Of a DNA stretch of 49,307 nt, positions 33,741 through 43,191 are shown piece by piece (the stretch's first letter is position 1; each line of letters starts with the position of its first letter). The notes under the pieces were generated by a model that did no database searches, was not told the DNA's origin, and saw only the letters and a program-made list of their open reading frames with translations. The translations under genes were made by a program, and so were the position numbers. This stretch comes from Bacillota bacterium. Lineage in GTDB: Bacteria > Bacillota > Clostridia > Lachnospirales > Lachnospiraceae. Location: positions 1 to 49,307 of the forward strand of contig CABJAN010000024.1 in NCBI GenBank assembly GCA_902363515.1, read 5' to 3'.

Positions 33741-34494
33741 TCAGCTCACCTCCCAGAAGCGTTACCACTTCAATAATACGTCCGAAAAATTCTTTTCTGG
33801 AATCTTCCCCTCTATGAAGTTCATTAAACAGCTTCCCGTCCTTAATAAACAAAATGCGGTCTGCATAGCTTGCGGTAAAAGCATCATGGGTCACCATAAG
33901 AATGGTTGCTCCCAGCTTCTGATTCATAAACTGAAAATTCTCCAGAAGCATTCTGGCTGCTTTAGAATCAAGTGCTCCGGTGGGTTCATCTGCCAGCACC
34001 AGTTTCGGATTTCCCACAATGGCTCTTGCACAGGCTACTCTCTGCTTCTGTCCTCCTGACATTTCGTAGGGATATTTATTCAGCACAGCAGTAATTCCAA
34101 GCTGTTCTGCCACCTTTTTTACGTCTTTTTCAATTTTTCCAGGCTTTACTCTCTGAATGGTAAGGGCCAGGGCAATATTCTCATAAGCAGTCAGGGTATC
34201 TAAAAGATTAAAATCCTGAAAAATAAAGCCCAGTTCCTCTCTTCTGAAACGGTTGAGATGATTTCCTTTCAATCTGGTAATATCTACATCATCCACCACA
34301 ATCTTCCCGCTGGTAATCCGGTCTATGGTAGACAAACAGTTCAAAAGTGTTGTCTTTCCAGAGCCTGACGCCCCCATAATCCCTACAAATTCTCCCTCCT
34401 CTACCTGAAAACTGATTTTATCCAGGGCCTTTGTAAGATTTCCTTTATTTCCATAATATTTTTCTACATTTGCTACTTCTAATACGGTGTTCAT
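33727..34494 (-). CDS. bceA: BceA-type ABC transporter ATP-binding protein
   Basis: A 255-residue ATPase of the lipoprotein/macrolide/Bce exporter type. Walker A GASGSGKTTLLN, Q-loop FIFQDFNLLDTLTAYENI, signature MSGGQKQRVACARAI, Walker B LVLADEPTGALDS and IMVTHDAFTASYADRILFIKDG are all intact. It overlaps the permease gene by 14 bp. The gene pair lies downstream of the cognate two-component system; the 95-bp gap carries an inverted repeat suited to a response-regulator site. Confidence 0.94.
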   Translation of the reverse strand: MNTVLEVANVEKYYGNKGNLTKALDKISFQVEEGEFVGIMGASGSGKTTLLNCLSTIDRITSGKIVVDDVDITRLKGNHLNRFRREELGFIFQDFNLLDTLTAYENIALALTIQRVKPGKIEKDVKKVAEQLGITAVLNKYPYEMSGGQKQRVACARAIVGNPKLVLADEPTGALDSKAARMLLENFQFMNQKLGATILMVTHDAFTASYADRILFIKDGKLFNELHRGEDSRKEFFGRIIEVVTLLGGELNDVI

Positions 34495-34523
34495 TCCTGT
34501 TCTCCTTTCCTGTTGATGTCTCT

Positions 34524-34529
34524 ATCATA
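34524..34529 (-). promoter_or_regulatory. -10 element of the bceAB promoter
   Basis: TATGAT on the minus strand, about 30 bp upstream of the bceA start. No good -35 is found 17 bp further up, consistent with an activator-dependent promoter. Confidence 0.45.
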
Positions 34530-34560
34530 CAGGAATCCTTCCCAAAAACCCATTGATTTG

Positions 34561-34589
34561 CCTTACACTTTCCTTTCAAATTTGTAAGG
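34561..34589 (-). promoter_or_regulatory. Inverted repeat, candidate BceR-type operator
   Basis: Perfect 7-bp arms CCTTACA (34561-34567) and TGTAAGG (34583-34589), separated by 15 bp, lie directly after the histidine kinase stop and about 32-60 bp upstream of the -10 of bceAB. The arms resemble the TNACA/TGTAA halves of BceR-like sites. There is no T-run, so it is not a terminator. Confidence 0.55.
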
Positions 34590-35606
34590 TTAAAAAAGTT
34601 CGTCTGTCATACTTCCTTTGGGAAAACGGATGATAACCATACAGCCTTTCCCTTCTTTTGACACAATCTCCAGTCTGTGTCCCATTTTTTCACAAAGTTT
34701 TTTACACAAATACACCCCAAGTCCCGTAGAATTTTTTCCGGTTCTTCCGTTTTTTCCGGTGAATCCCTTCTCACAGACCCTTGGTAAATCCTGCTCTGCA
34801 ATTCCGGTTCCTGTATCCTTTAAATACAGCTTTACCATCTCTTTTTCTGCTGCTGCATACCACTCCAGCTTCCTCTCTCCTGTTCCCGTATATTTCACGC
34901 TGTTAGACAAAATCTGCTGCAAAATAAAAGCCAGCCATTTGCCGTCTGAATAAACCTCTGTATCCAAATCATGAAGGCTGATTTGAATTTTCTCTTTCAG
35001 CAGAAGACGCCGGTTTCTCTGAATCACTTCGGTACATACCTGCTTCAGAGAGATTTTTTTCAGAACATAATCTTTTTCCACATAATTGCTTCTGGCATAA
35101 AACAGCGCCTGCTCTGTATAAGCGTCAATGCGTTCCAGTTCTTCAATCATACTGTCGCTGTACTGCCCCTTATTGTTCTCCACCAACAGTTTTCCAGTGG
35201 CAATGGGCAGCTTTATCTCATGTACCCAAAGCTCAATATATTCCTTATACTCCCTGTTGTTTTCCTCATATTTCTGAATCCGTTCTGCCATGGAGCGCTC
35301 CATAGCAAGCATGGTTTCATACACACTCTGTCCTTCTGCAAAATCCGGCTTTTCCAATAGTTCAGGAAGCAGATATGCCTTATCCAGATTTTTGCTTCCC
35401 TGTTCTAATGCTCTGTAAAAATTCTTTTTTCTGATATAATCCAGATAGGAAATCAGAAAAAATACAAGTGTTGTCCCAACACCTGTAATCCACAGATAAA
35501 ATCCGGGAATACCTGTTAAAATGCCAAAAGACAGCTCCAGACACAAAAAACCTGCCAGAAGCAGGCCAAGACTCCACTGATCCTTTGCATATTTTTTATA
35601 ACTCAT
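34590..35606 (-). CDS. bceS: BceS-type intramembrane-sensing histidine kinase
   Basis: A 338-residue kinase with two N-terminal helices (about residues 13-32 and 37-56) and only a few residues between them, the mark of BceS-like kinases that sense through their transporter. The phosphoacceptor helix is WVHEIKLPIATGK. ATPase boxes are QQILSNSVKYT, DTGTGIAEQDLPRV and STGLGVYLCKKL. Its ATG at 35606 overlaps the stop of the regulator gene as ATGA, so it is coupled to it; a TTG at 35615 is a weaker start. Confidence 0.9.
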   Translation of the reverse strand: MSYKKYAKDQWSLGLLLAGFLCLELSFGILTGIPGFYLWITGVGTTLVFFLISYLDYIRKKNFYRALEQGSKNLDKAYLLPELLEKPDFAEGQSVYETMLAMERSMAERIQKYEENNREYKEYIELWVHEIKLPIATGKLLVENNKGQYSDSMIEELERIDAYTEQALFYARSNYVEKDYVLKKISLKQVCTEVIQRNRRLLLKEKIQISLHDLDTEVYSDGKWLAFILQQILSNSVKYTGTGERKLEWYAAAEKEMVKLYLKDTGTGIAEQDLPRVCEKGFTGKNGRTGKNSTGLGVYLCKKLCEKMGHRLEIVSKEGKGCMVIIRFPKGSMTDELF

Positions 35607-36271
35607 TCCAGCCAATACCCCTGTCCTCTCTTTGTATGAATCACCTGACTGATTCCCAGCTCCTCCAGTTTACCTCTAAGGCGGGTCATATTCACAGTCA
35701 GCGTATTGTCATCCACAAACAGCTCACTGTCCCACAAATCATTGATTAAATCATCTCTGGACACAACCTTTCCCCTGTTCTTTCCAAGACAATATAAAAT
35801 CCTGTTTTCATTTTTCGTAAGCTCAATCTCTTTTCCCTGACTTTGCACCACACCTTTTGACACATTTAAAAGAAAAGAACCGCAATCCACTTCCTCTCCC
35901 TCCTGGGGCTTCCCATAAGCCCGCTTTAATACAGCCTCCACATGAGCCAGTAAAATCTGCGGATTAAAAGGCTTTGGAATAAAGTCATCTGCCCCGCAGT
36001 TCATGCTTAAAAGCTCATCCATTTCTGTGTTCTGACTGGTCATTATAATCACAGGAAGGGAAGTCTTCTTACGAAGCTGGCTGCACAAATACTTTCCATC
36101 TAAAAAAGGCAGATTCATATCCAGCAGCAAAAGCTGCCCCCTGGCCTTTAAAATCTCCTCCTCCATATGCTCATAATCTGTAATCTCCTCTGTTTCATAA
36201 CCATGCATGGAAAAAAACTTTCCAAGCTCTTTCCTTAATTTATCGTCATCTTCTGCCAGTAATAATCGCAT
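35603..36271 (-). CDS. bceR: BceR-type OmpR-family response regulator
   Basis: A receiver domain with LLLAEDDDKLRKEL at its start and the phosphoacceptor Asp in LLLDMNLPFLDGK, then a winged-helix DNA-binding domain ending DNTLTVNMTRLRGKLEELG and TKRGQGYWLE. The frame opens at 36286, but GGAG is 9 nt before the ATG at 36271 (MRLLLAEDD), giving 222 residues. It presumably activates bceAB through the inverted repeat at 34561. Confidence 0.9.
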   Translation of the reverse strand: MRLLLAEDDDKLRKELGKFFSMHGYETEEITDYEHMEEEILKARGQLLLLDMNLPFLDGKYLCSQLRKKTSLPVIIMTSQNTEMDELLSMNCGADDFIPKPFNPQILLAHVEAVLKRAYGKPQEGEEVDCGSFLLNVSKGVVQSQGKEIELTKNENRILYCLGKNRGKVVSRDDLINDLWDSELFVDDNTLTVNMTRLRGKLEELGISQVIHTKRGQGYWLE

Positions 36272-36296
36272 CTCTTTATTCTCCATATACGAAAAA

Positions 36297-36335
36297 AGGA
36301 GACTGCTGCATGTTCTCTTTCTGCAGCGGTCTCCT
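36297..36335 (-). terminator. Terminator of glgA
   Basis: A 14-bp stem with one G-T pair (AGGAGAC-T-GCTGCA with TGCAGC-G-GTCTCCT, 36297-36335) is followed by TTTTTT on the minus strand, 11 bp after the glgA stop. Confidence 0.9.
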
Positions 36336-36346
36336 CTATCCTTTTA

Positions 36347-37792
36347 TCAATATCCAATCAACCAGTTATACATTTCTTCGTACTGCTTTGCGGAATGAGA
36401 CCATGAGAAATCTTTTGCCATAGCACGGTCTACTAATTTGTTCCACTCCCGCTTCTTGTCATAATATACACTCTCAGCATAGCGGATGGTAGCCAGCATC
36501 TCGTGAGCATTGTAATTGGTAAAGCTAAAGCCGGTTCCTGTTCCCTCAAATTCATTATAGGGTTCTACGGTATCTTTTAAACCGCCTGTTTCCCTGACAA
36601 TCGGCAAGGTTCCGTAGCGAAGGCTCATAAGCTGGCTTAGGCCACATGGCTCAAACAGAGAAGGCATAAGGAACGCGTCACAGGATGCATAAATTCTGTG
36701 GGATAAGGCATTGTCATAGAAAATATTCGCAGATACTTTTCCCTGATACTTCCATGCAAAATGACGGAACATATTTTCATACCGTTCTTCACCTGTTCCA
36801 AGAATTACCAGCTGCACATTATCCTGGCACAGCTCGTCCATCACATAAGCTACCAGGTCAAAGCCTTTCTGGTCTGTCAGACGGGAAACCACACCAATCA
36901 TCATTGCTTTTGGATCTTCATTTAAGCCCAGCTCTCTTTGCAATGCCAGTTTGTTCTTTACTTTTTCTTTGCGGAAATTCTTTGCATTAAAGTTTTTCGC
37001 AATCATTTTATCGGTTTCCGGATTCCATTCATCATAATCCAGTCCATTCACAATACCTCTCAGGTCATGGGCTCTGGCCCTCATAAGACCATCCAGGTGT
37101 TCTCCGTAAAATTCTGTCTTGATTTCTTCTGCATAAGTATTGCTCACTGTTGTAATGGCATCTGCATAAACCAGACCGCCTTTTAACAGGTTAGCATCCT
37201 TGTAAGCCTCCAGTTTGTCCGGTGTAAAGAAATGCGCCGGAAGACCTGTTAATTCACGAATGGTCTTAATATCCCATGTTCCCTGGAATTTTAAGTTATG
37301 TATGGTCATAACCGTCTTAATCCCCTGATAAAACGAACCTTCCTGGAAACTGTCTTTTAAATATACAGGTATCAATCCGGTCTGCCAGTCATGGCAGTGA
37401 ATCAGATCTGGCCTGAAATCAATGACCGGTAAGATAGACAGAGCCGCCTTTGAGAAAAAGGCAAACTTCTCAATGTCAAAACGAATGTCCCCATATGGCT
37501 GATAACCGGAAAAATAGTATTCATTATCAATAAAGTAATACTGAATTCCTTCATAAACCAGCTGCATAATTCCCACATATTCCCGACGGTAACCAATGTC
37601 CATATAAAAATGAGTTACATACTGCAACTGATTCTTATATTCTTCTTTCATACATAAATATTTGGGAATAATTACTCTTACATCAAAATTTTCCTTATCA
37701 AAGCACTTCGGCAGAGCACCCACAACATCTGCTAATCCCCCGGTCTTAATAAAAGGTACTGCCTCTGATGCTACAAATAATATCTTTTTCAC
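36347..37792 (-). CDS. glgA: Glycogen (starch) synthase, ADP-glucose type
   Basis: A 481-residue GT5 glucosyltransferase that builds alpha-1,4-glucan. It has KTGGLADVVGALPK at the N-terminus for ADP-glucose binding, IHCHDWQTGLIP, and the C-terminal EPCGLSQLMSLRYGTLPIV active-site region with the GG loop. It begins with GTG at 37792 after AAGGAGGG. No glgB, glgC or glgP is adjacent, so it is a stand-alone unit. -10 TATAAT at 37825-37830 is likely, with a poor -35. Confidence 0.95.
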   Translation of the reverse strand: MKKILFVASEAVPFIKTGGLADVVGALPKCFDKENFDVRVIIPKYLCMKEEYKNQLQYVTHFYMDIGYRREYVGIMQLVYEGIQYYFIDNEYYFSGYQPYGDIRFDIEKFAFFSKAALSILPVIDFRPDLIHCHDWQTGLIPVYLKDSFQEGSFYQGIKTVMTIHNLKFQGTWDIKTIRELTGLPAHFFTPDKLEAYKDANLLKGGLVYADAITTVSNTYAEEIKTEFYGEHLDGLMRARAHDLRGIVNGLDYDEWNPETDKMIAKNFNAKNFRKEKVKNKLALQRELGLNEDPKAMMIGVVSRLTDQKGFDLVAYVMDELCQDNVQLVILGTGEERYENMFRHFAWKYQGKVSANIFYDNALSHRIYASCDAFLMPSLFEPCGLSQLMSLRYGTLPIVRETGGLKDTVEPYNEFEGTGTGFSFTNYNAHEMLATIRYAESVYYDKKREWNKLVDRAMAKDFSWSHSAKQYEEMYNWLIGY

Positions 37793-37863
37793 AAAAATAC
37801 CCTCCTTGCCAGATTCATACCAGTATTATACTCCATTTTTTCATTAAAGGAAAGTTCTTTCTC

Positions 37864-38658
37864 CTATTTTTTGTATTCCAGTCGTATTTTGTCTGCAATT
37901 AATGCAATAAATTCTGAATTGGTAGGTTTTCCTTTTCCTGTACTCACAGTATATCCAAATAATTCGTCAATGGTGTCCATTTTTCCCCTGCTCCATGCCA
38001 CCTCTATGGCATGGCGAATGGCACGCTCTACTCTGCTTGGTGTAGTCTGATGCTTTTTGGCAATGGTCGGATATAAAATTTTTGTGATGGAATTTAACAT
38101 TTCCAAATCATTTACAGATAAAATAATGGCATCCCTTAAATACTGATAGCCTTTAATATGAGCCGGCACACCAATCTCATGGATGATATTGGTGACATCT
38201 GCTTCTAAATTCCGTTCAAAATAACTGCTGCTGTTTTCATAGGCATTTACTTTTCTCAGTTCCTTTTTTCTTTCCTGTCTTGCCTGACGCACATGTTTGA
38301 TTCTGGAAAGCAGCATATTATTGTCAAAAGGTTTCAAAATATAGTAATTTGCTCCTAACTGGAAGGCATCCTCGGTAATCTGTTCCTGTCCTACTGCAGA
38401 TACAACAATAAAAGCCGGCTGTTTTTTCAATTCTGTATCTTTTCCCACACGTTCCATTACGGTAAGACCGTCCACCTGCGGCATAATAATATCTAAAAGT
38501 ACAACATCCGGTTCTTTCTCCTTGATAATATCGTAAATTTCCGCTCCGTTATTAGCGTGTCCCACTAATTCCAGCTCCTTATCACCATTTATCAAGTTCC
38601 CCAGTAAATCCAACATTTTCTCATTATCATCTGCTATAGCGACATTTAACTTCTCCAT
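37864..38658 (-). CDS. spo0A: Sporulation master regulator Spo0A
   Basis: A 264-residue response regulator that commits the cell to sporulation. The receiver has [11 protein letters not shown] and the phospho-Asp in [13 protein letters not shown]. The C-terminal Spo0A domain is unmistakable: [18 protein letters not shown], then [20 protein letters not shown] that contacts the 0A box, and [16 protein letters not shown]. It follows spoIVB in the canonical clostridial order. Confidence 0.98.
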   Translation of the reverse strand: MEKLNVAIADDNEKMLDLLGNLINGDKELELVGHANNGAEIYDIIKEKEPDVVLLDIIMPQVDGLTVMERVGKDTELKKQPAFIVVSAVGQEQITEDAFQLGANYYILKPFDNNMLLSRIKHVRQARQERKKELRKVNAYENSSSYFERNLEADVTNIIHEIGVPAHIKGYQYLRDAIILSVNDLEMLNSITKILYPTIAKKHQTTPSRVERAIRHAIEVAWSRGKMDTIDELFGYTVSTGKGKPTNSEFIALIADKIRLEYKK

Positions 38659-38736
38659 TACTTCTCCTCCATCTATTTTGTTACAACTCTATTCTCCGGC
38701 ATCTGACGGGCGCCCTTTTCAATCGTCATACCAAAG

Positions 38737-38765
38737 ACTATTAGTATTATATTATCAGTTCCTGT
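38737..38765 (-). promoter_or_regulatory. Sigma-A promoter of spo0A
   Basis: On the minus strand TTGATT and TATAAT with a 17-bp spacer lie about 80-110 bp before the spo0A start (roughly 38737-38775). AGGAACT overlaps the spacer and loosely resembles a sigma-H -35. Confidence 0.6.
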
Positions 38766-38854
38766 GCAAATCAAGGGAAATCATCTTACAATTTATATTT
38801 TTATCTGATAATTTACATATATTTTCTACATTATTCACCTTTTATCAAACGATT

Positions 38855-38861
38855 TTCGACA
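38855..38861 (-). promoter_or_regulatory. Candidate 0A box upstream of spo0A
   Basis: TGTCGAA on the minus strand is a perfect Spo0A recognition core. It lies about 100 bp upstream of the spo0A promoter, just after the spoIVB stop, so autoregulation is plausible as in other spore formers. Confidence 0.5.
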
Positions 38862-38863
38862 GT

Positions 38864-40057
38864 TTACCACAACATATTCTCTATGAAGATTCCATAGCCT
38901 TTTGAGGAATCCTGAACAAACACATGGGTTACCGCGCCAATCAGTCTTTCATCCTGCAAAATAGGACTTCCGCTCATTCCCTGGACAATCCCGCCCGTTT
39001 TTGCCAGAAGTTCTGGATCTGTTACCTGAATTTCAAATGCCTGATTGGTATCTGCCCGCTCCTCATAAATCTCTGTAATCTGAATCTCATAAGACTGTAC
39101 CCCGTCTCCTAAATCAGTCATAATCTTCGCCGGCCCCTTCTTCACCTCCTGCTTGTAAGCTACAGGAGCTTTCATGTTCAACGGTTGCTGCCAGTTATCC
39201 AGTCTTCCGTAAATGCCCTTCTCTGTATTTTTTTCTATGGTTCCCAGCTTTTTCTCTTCCTGATACTCAATGTAACCTGATAATTCTCCCGGTGCGCCCT
39301 TCGTTCCCTTTCGGATGGAAAGAATCTCAGCTTCATACAGTTCTCCTCCTGAAACATCCAGAAGTTCTCCTGTGTCCGTATCACTGATGCCATGCCCCAA
39401 AGCACCGAATTTTCCGCTTTCTTCCATATACGTCATGGTTCCAATGCCCTGGGTATTGTCACGCACCCAGATTCCCAGTTTATAGCTGTCATCCTCTGTC
39501 TTTACCGGATTTAAAGCAATGGGAATTTCTTCCCCTTCCCTGCTCACCAGAAGTTCCATGGACTTTCCCTGGCTTTCCTGGATTTTCTGAATAAGCTGTT
39601 TTTTTCTGGTAACAGGGCTTCCGTTGACTGCTAAAATGTAATCTCCTGATTTGGCAATATTTTCTGCCGGCTCTCTGGAAATACCATCCTCCCCAATGAT
39701 TTCCCCGGTATCTACAATAAGAATTCCCTGGGTCTCCATATAAAGCCCTATGGGTGTACCGCCAACTGATACCACCTTTTCTTCCACGGTTTCAACCTGA
39801 ACCTGCTTGAGTGGAAATATCCCAAGCAAAGAACATGGAATCTGATAACTTCCCTGATCTGATACATCAATGGTTTCCGGATAGGTTACCATAGGTAAGT
39901 CAAAAAGTTTTGTAAGATCATCTTTCTGTCCTTCACGGATATAGACTGTATCCGGTATGGCATTTTTCAACCTCACAATACCAAGCCCGCCCACTGCTAA
40001 AATATCCGCTAATAATAATACGAAAAGAAAGAGGCGATAATTACGCTTTTTAGACAA
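38864..40057 (-). CDS. spoIVB: SpoIVB serine peptidase
   Basis: A S55-family signalling peptidase made in the forespore that triggers sigma-K activation. One membrane anchor near the N-terminus precedes a PDZ domain (EPAENIAKSGDYILAVNGSPV) and the S55 catalytic domain ending MSGSPILQDERLIGAVTHVF with the serine. The frame extends to 40120, but AAAGGA precedes a TTG at 40057 at good spacing, giving 397 residues. In the recN-spoIVB-spo0A order. Confidence 0.93.
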   Translation of the reverse strand: MSKKRNYRLFLFVLLLADILAVGGLGIVRLKNAIPDTVYIREGQKDDLTKLFDLPMVTYPETIDVSDQGSYQIPCSLLGIFPLKQVQVETVEEKVVSVGGTPIGLYMETQGILIVDTGEIIGEDGISREPAENIAKSGDYILAVNGSPVTRKKQLIQKIQESQGKSMELLVSREGEEIPIALNPVKTEDDSYKLGIWVRDNTQGIGTMTYMEESGKFGALGHGISDTDTGELLDVSGGELYEAEILSIRKGTKGAPGELSGYIEYQEEKKLGTIEKNTEKGIYGRLDNWQQPLNMKAPVAYKQEVKKGPAKIMTDLGDGVQSYEIQITEIYEERADTNQAFEIQVTDPELLAKTGGIVQGMSGSPILQDERLIGAVTHVFVQDSSKGYGIFIENMLW

Positions 40058-40109
40058 AAAAATCACATCCTTTCTCATTTTTATGAAAAATACTGAAAAA
40101 AGCACAAAA

Positions 40110-40136
40110 AAAAGATACACTGTTGTGTACCTTTTT
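40110..40136 (-). terminator. Terminator of recN
   Basis: GATACAC (40114-40120) pairs with GTGTACC (40125-40131), with A/T runs on both sides; on the minus strand it ends in TTTTTTTT. It lies about 20 bp after the recN stop. Confidence 0.75.
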
Positions 40137-40153
40137 AGTATGTGAATTTTTGT

Positions 40154-41839
40154 TTATTTCACTCTTGTATTTTTTTGTTGCTGTGCCAAATCTTTCATTT
40201 CCCTGGCATTTTGTAAAACCGCATCTGTAATCTTCGCACCGCCAAGCATCCGCGCCAGTTCTTCTACAGAATCATGGTAGGAAAGCTCCCGAATCCTGGT
40301 GCTGGTTTCCATATTTTCCACATTTTTTTCAATGAGATAATGGGCGTTTGCCTGAGAAGCAATCTGGGGCAGATGGGTAATGCAAAGCACCTGTCTGGAA
40401 TTTCCAATCACCGCCATTTTCTCTGCTACCTTCTGTGCGGTTCTGCCGCTGATTCCTGTGTCGATTTCATCGAAAATCAAAGTTTCCGTATCATCCTTAT
40501 CTGCCATCAGGGTTTTAATCGCCAGCATAATTCTGGAAAGCTCACCTCCGGATACCACCCTGGATAATTCTCTTACCGGCTCACCCGGATTGGTAGAAAT
40601 CAAAAAGCAGATACTGTCTTTTCCCTGAGAGCTAAACTGTTCCCGCTCCTTAAACTGAATTTCAAACTCCACATTTAAAAAGTTCAAGTCCTGAAGTCCC
40701 TGCACAATCTGTTTTTCTAATTCTTTCGCCCAGATTTTCCGCACCTTCGTCAGTTCCTGACACGCTTTTGACAGTTCTTCTGTTTCTGTTTCCAGCCTTT
40801 TCTCCAAAGCTTCCTTTTGCTCCTGAAAATGCAGGAGACGTTCCAGTTCCTGTTCTTTTTCTTCTTTGTAAACAAGGATTTCTCTAATAGAATGTCCATA
40901 TTTTGATTTTAAATGATTCAACAAATCCAGTCTGGTTTCTATCTGCACAAATTCTTCTTCTGAAAATACAAATTCTGACAAATAAGAAGAAACTTCCCTG
41001 TTAAAATCATTGAGCAGGCTGTCAATATCTGTAAGCGCGCTGTAAAATCCTTCCAGTTTTTCATCAAAGCCTGAAATCGGAGACAGTTTTTGAAGAGCTC
41101 TGCCAATCTGCTGGGTACTGCTCTCCTGGTTATCCCCGGTAAGCTGATACACCATTCCCAGACCTTCTGTAATCTGTCTGCTGTTGGATAGTTTCCGATA
41201 AGCAATCTCCAGTTCCTCATCTTCTCCAGGCCTTAACTGGGCTTCCTGAATTTCCTGAATTTCATATTCCAAAAAGCTGATTTCTCTTCTTCTCTGCTCT
41301 TCATCCAGTTCATAGCTCTCCAGCTCTTTTTTGACACCCAGGTATTCTCTGTAGTGTTTCCTGACGGTTTCCTTCTTATCTCTGATTTGGATTTCTCCAT
41401 AATCATCCAGAATCTCCATCTGCTTCTCTGGGTACAGCAACGACTGGTGTTCATGCTGTCCGTGAATATCCAGCAGCAACTCTGCAATCTTGCGGATACT
41501 GGAAGCTGTACAGGTTTCCCCGTTTACTTTGCTGATGCTTCTGGTTTCTGTAATTCTTCTGGAAATAATCACCTGTCCCTCTTCCGGGTACACGCCCATT
41601 TCCTTTAACTTCTCTTCTGTATCAGGCCGCACCTGAAATACCAGCTCTACCAGGGCATTTCCGGCTCCTTCCCGTATGATTCCTCTGGACATTTTCTGAC
41701 CCAGAGCCAGATTCACAGAGCCAATGAGAATGGACTTTCCGGCTCCTGTTTCTCCGGTAAGAATATTCAGTCCTTCCTGGAAATCCACCTCTGCTTCTTC
41801 AATTAATGCCAGATTCTTAACATGTAAATGTACTAACAT
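40154..41839 (-). CDS. recN: DNA repair protein RecN
   Basis: A 561-residue SMC-like ATPase that acts early at double-strand breaks. Walker A GETGAGKSILI at the N-terminus, long coiled-coil arms (about 150-350), then the signature VVSGGELSRIMLAIK, Walker B TLIFDEIDTGISG and CITHLPQIASQANAHY. Length is normal. It follows argR by 23 bp and is the last gene of the nusB-to-recN run. Confidence 0.96.
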   Translation of the reverse strand: MLVHLHVKNLALIEEAEVDFQEGLNILTGETGAGKSILIGSVNLALGQKMSRGIIREGAGNALVELVFQVRPDTEEKLKEMGVYPEEGQVIISRRITETRSISKVNGETCTASSIRKIAELLLDIHGQHEHQSLLYPEKQMEILDDYGEIQIRDKKETVRKHYREYLGVKKELESYELDEEQRRREISFLEYEIQEIQEAQLRPGEDEELEIAYRKLSNSRQITEGLGMVYQLTGDNQESSTQQIGRALQKLSPISGFDEKLEGFYSALTDIDSLLNDFNREVSSYLSEFVFSEEEFVQIETRLDLLNHLKSKYGHSIREILVYKEEKEQELERLLHFQEQKEALEKRLETETEELSKACQELTKVRKIWAKELEKQIVQGLQDLNFLNVEFEIQFKEREQFSSQGKDSICFLISTNPGEPVRELSRVVSGGELSRIMLAIKTLMADKDDTETLIFDEIDTGISGRTAQKVAEKMAVIGNSRQVLCITHLPQIASQANAHYLIEKNVENMETSTRIRELSYHDSVEELARMLGGAKITDAVLQNAREMKDLAQQQKNTRVK

Positions 41840-41862
41840 TTCGGAGCACTCCCCTTTTTCTT

Positions 41863-42315
41863 TTATGCATGAATGATTTTTCTGATTTTATCCATCAGTA
41901 TCATGGTGTCTTCCGTACTTTTGCTGAAACAGGCAATGGTATCGTCCCCTGCCAGACTTCCTACGATTTCCTGAAGATTCATGTGGTCAAGCGCCGCTGC
42001 CGCTGCATTTGCCATACCGGAAGAGGTTTTAATTACTAAAATATTCTGAGCTACGTCCATGGAGAGAAAGGCCTCTCTTAACACTCTGATATATTTTTCG
42101 CTGTCAGGAGCTTCTTTTGCGTTCATAATCGTATATTTTGAACCTCCGTCTTGTCTGGCCACCTTTGTCAGTTTCAGTTCCCTTATATCTCTGGAAACCG
42201 TAGCCTGGGTTACCTGAAATCCGGCAGCATTCAGACGCGCTGCCAGTTCTTCCTGTGTTTCAATATCATATTGCTGAATCAATTCAATGATTTTTGAATG
42301 TCTGGCAATTTTCAT
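41863..42315 (-). CDS. argR: Arginine repressor ArgR
   Basis: A 150-residue hexameric regulator of arginine metabolism. The N-terminal winged helix has RHSKIIELIQQYDIETQEELAARL and VTQATVSRDIRELKLTKV. The C-terminal domain has SSGMANAAAAALDH and GSLAGDDTIACFS, which bind arginine. AGGAGG abuts the ATG at 42321 and is 6 nt before the one at 42315, so I use 42315. Linked to nadK and recN, as is usual in clostridia. Confidence 0.95.
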   Translation of the reverse strand: MKIARHSKIIELIQQYDIETQEELAARLNAAGFQVTQATVSRDIRELKLTKVARQDGGSKYTIMNAKEAPDSEKYIRVLREAFLSMDVAQNILVIKTSSGMANAAAAALDHMNLQEIVGSLAGDDTIACFSKSTEDTMILMDKIRKIIHA

Positions 42316-42328
42316 TTCCATCCTCCTG

Positions 42329-43189
42329 CTAATTTTTCATTTTTTTCCGAAGTACCTCTAAAAAACTAATGTTGCTGATTTTTACAATCTTTGTATCCTG
42401 AACAGAACGCCGGATTACCACCTTGTCCCCCAGTGTCATGGAAATATTCGTGTCCCCATCAAAGGAGGCAATAGCTTTTCCCTGTCCCATCTGTACACCA
42501 TGAGTAATCTCCACAGCAATTTCATCTCCTGCCGGGAAAATAATACTTCTGGTATTTAAAGTATGAGGCGCTACCGGCGTCATAATCATAATATTTGTCT
42601 CCGGCGATACAATAGGGCCTCCCGCTGAAAGGCTGTATCCCGTGGAACCTGTGGCTGTGGAAATAATAATTCCATCTGCCTTATAGGAATTTAAAAACTC
42701 ACCATTTACATAATTATTAAAGCCAATTACTCTAAGAGGCCCGTCCCTGCCAATGACAATGTCATTTAAGGCCACGTCCTCTGCTATCATTTTGCCCTTA
42801 TGATAAACCTTCCCCTGTAGCATCATACGGTTTTCCAGCACATATTCATCTGCCATGAGATGATTCAGGGCAGGTTCAATGGATTCCCGGTCAATCTCTG
42901 CCAGATATCCCAGAGTTCCCAGGTTAATACCAAGAAGAGGAATCTGGCGGCTTACCACATCCCTTGCAGCTTGCAGAAGGGTCCCGTCACCTCCCAGAAC
43001 AATTACACATTCAACATCCTCCGGAATGTGATTGATATCCGTATAATGATGAAAAGGCTCTCTTCCTCTTGAGGTGGCAGGACGAATCATACAGAAACAC
43101 CCATGGGATTCCAAATATCTGGCAGTCATGCCTGCCACCTGCATTCCTTCATCTTTTTCACTGTTTGCAATAATATAAAACTTTTTCAT
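42329..43189 (-). CDS. nadK: NAD kinase
   Basis: A 286-residue kinase that makes NADP from NAD. It has the catalytic GGDGTLLQAARDV, then GTLGYLAEI and the NAD-binding block SYKADGIIISTATGSTGYSLSAGGPIV. It lies 2 bp after tlyA and before argR in the same operon. Confidence 0.96.
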   Translation of the reverse strand: MKKFYIIANSEKDEGMQVAGMTARYLESHGCFCMIRPATSRGREPFHHYTDINHIPEDVECVIVLGGDGTLLQAARDVVSRQIPLLGINLGTLGYLAEIDRESIEPALNHLMADEYVLENRMMLQGKVYHKGKMIAEDVALNDIVIGRDGPLRVIGFNNYVNGEFLNSYKADGIIISTATGSTGYSLSAGGPIVSPETNIMIMTPVAPHTLNTRSIIFPAGDEIAVEITHGVQMGQGKAIASFDGDTNISMTLGDKVVIRRSVQDTKIVKISNISFLEVLRKKMKN

Positions 43190-43191
43190 GG

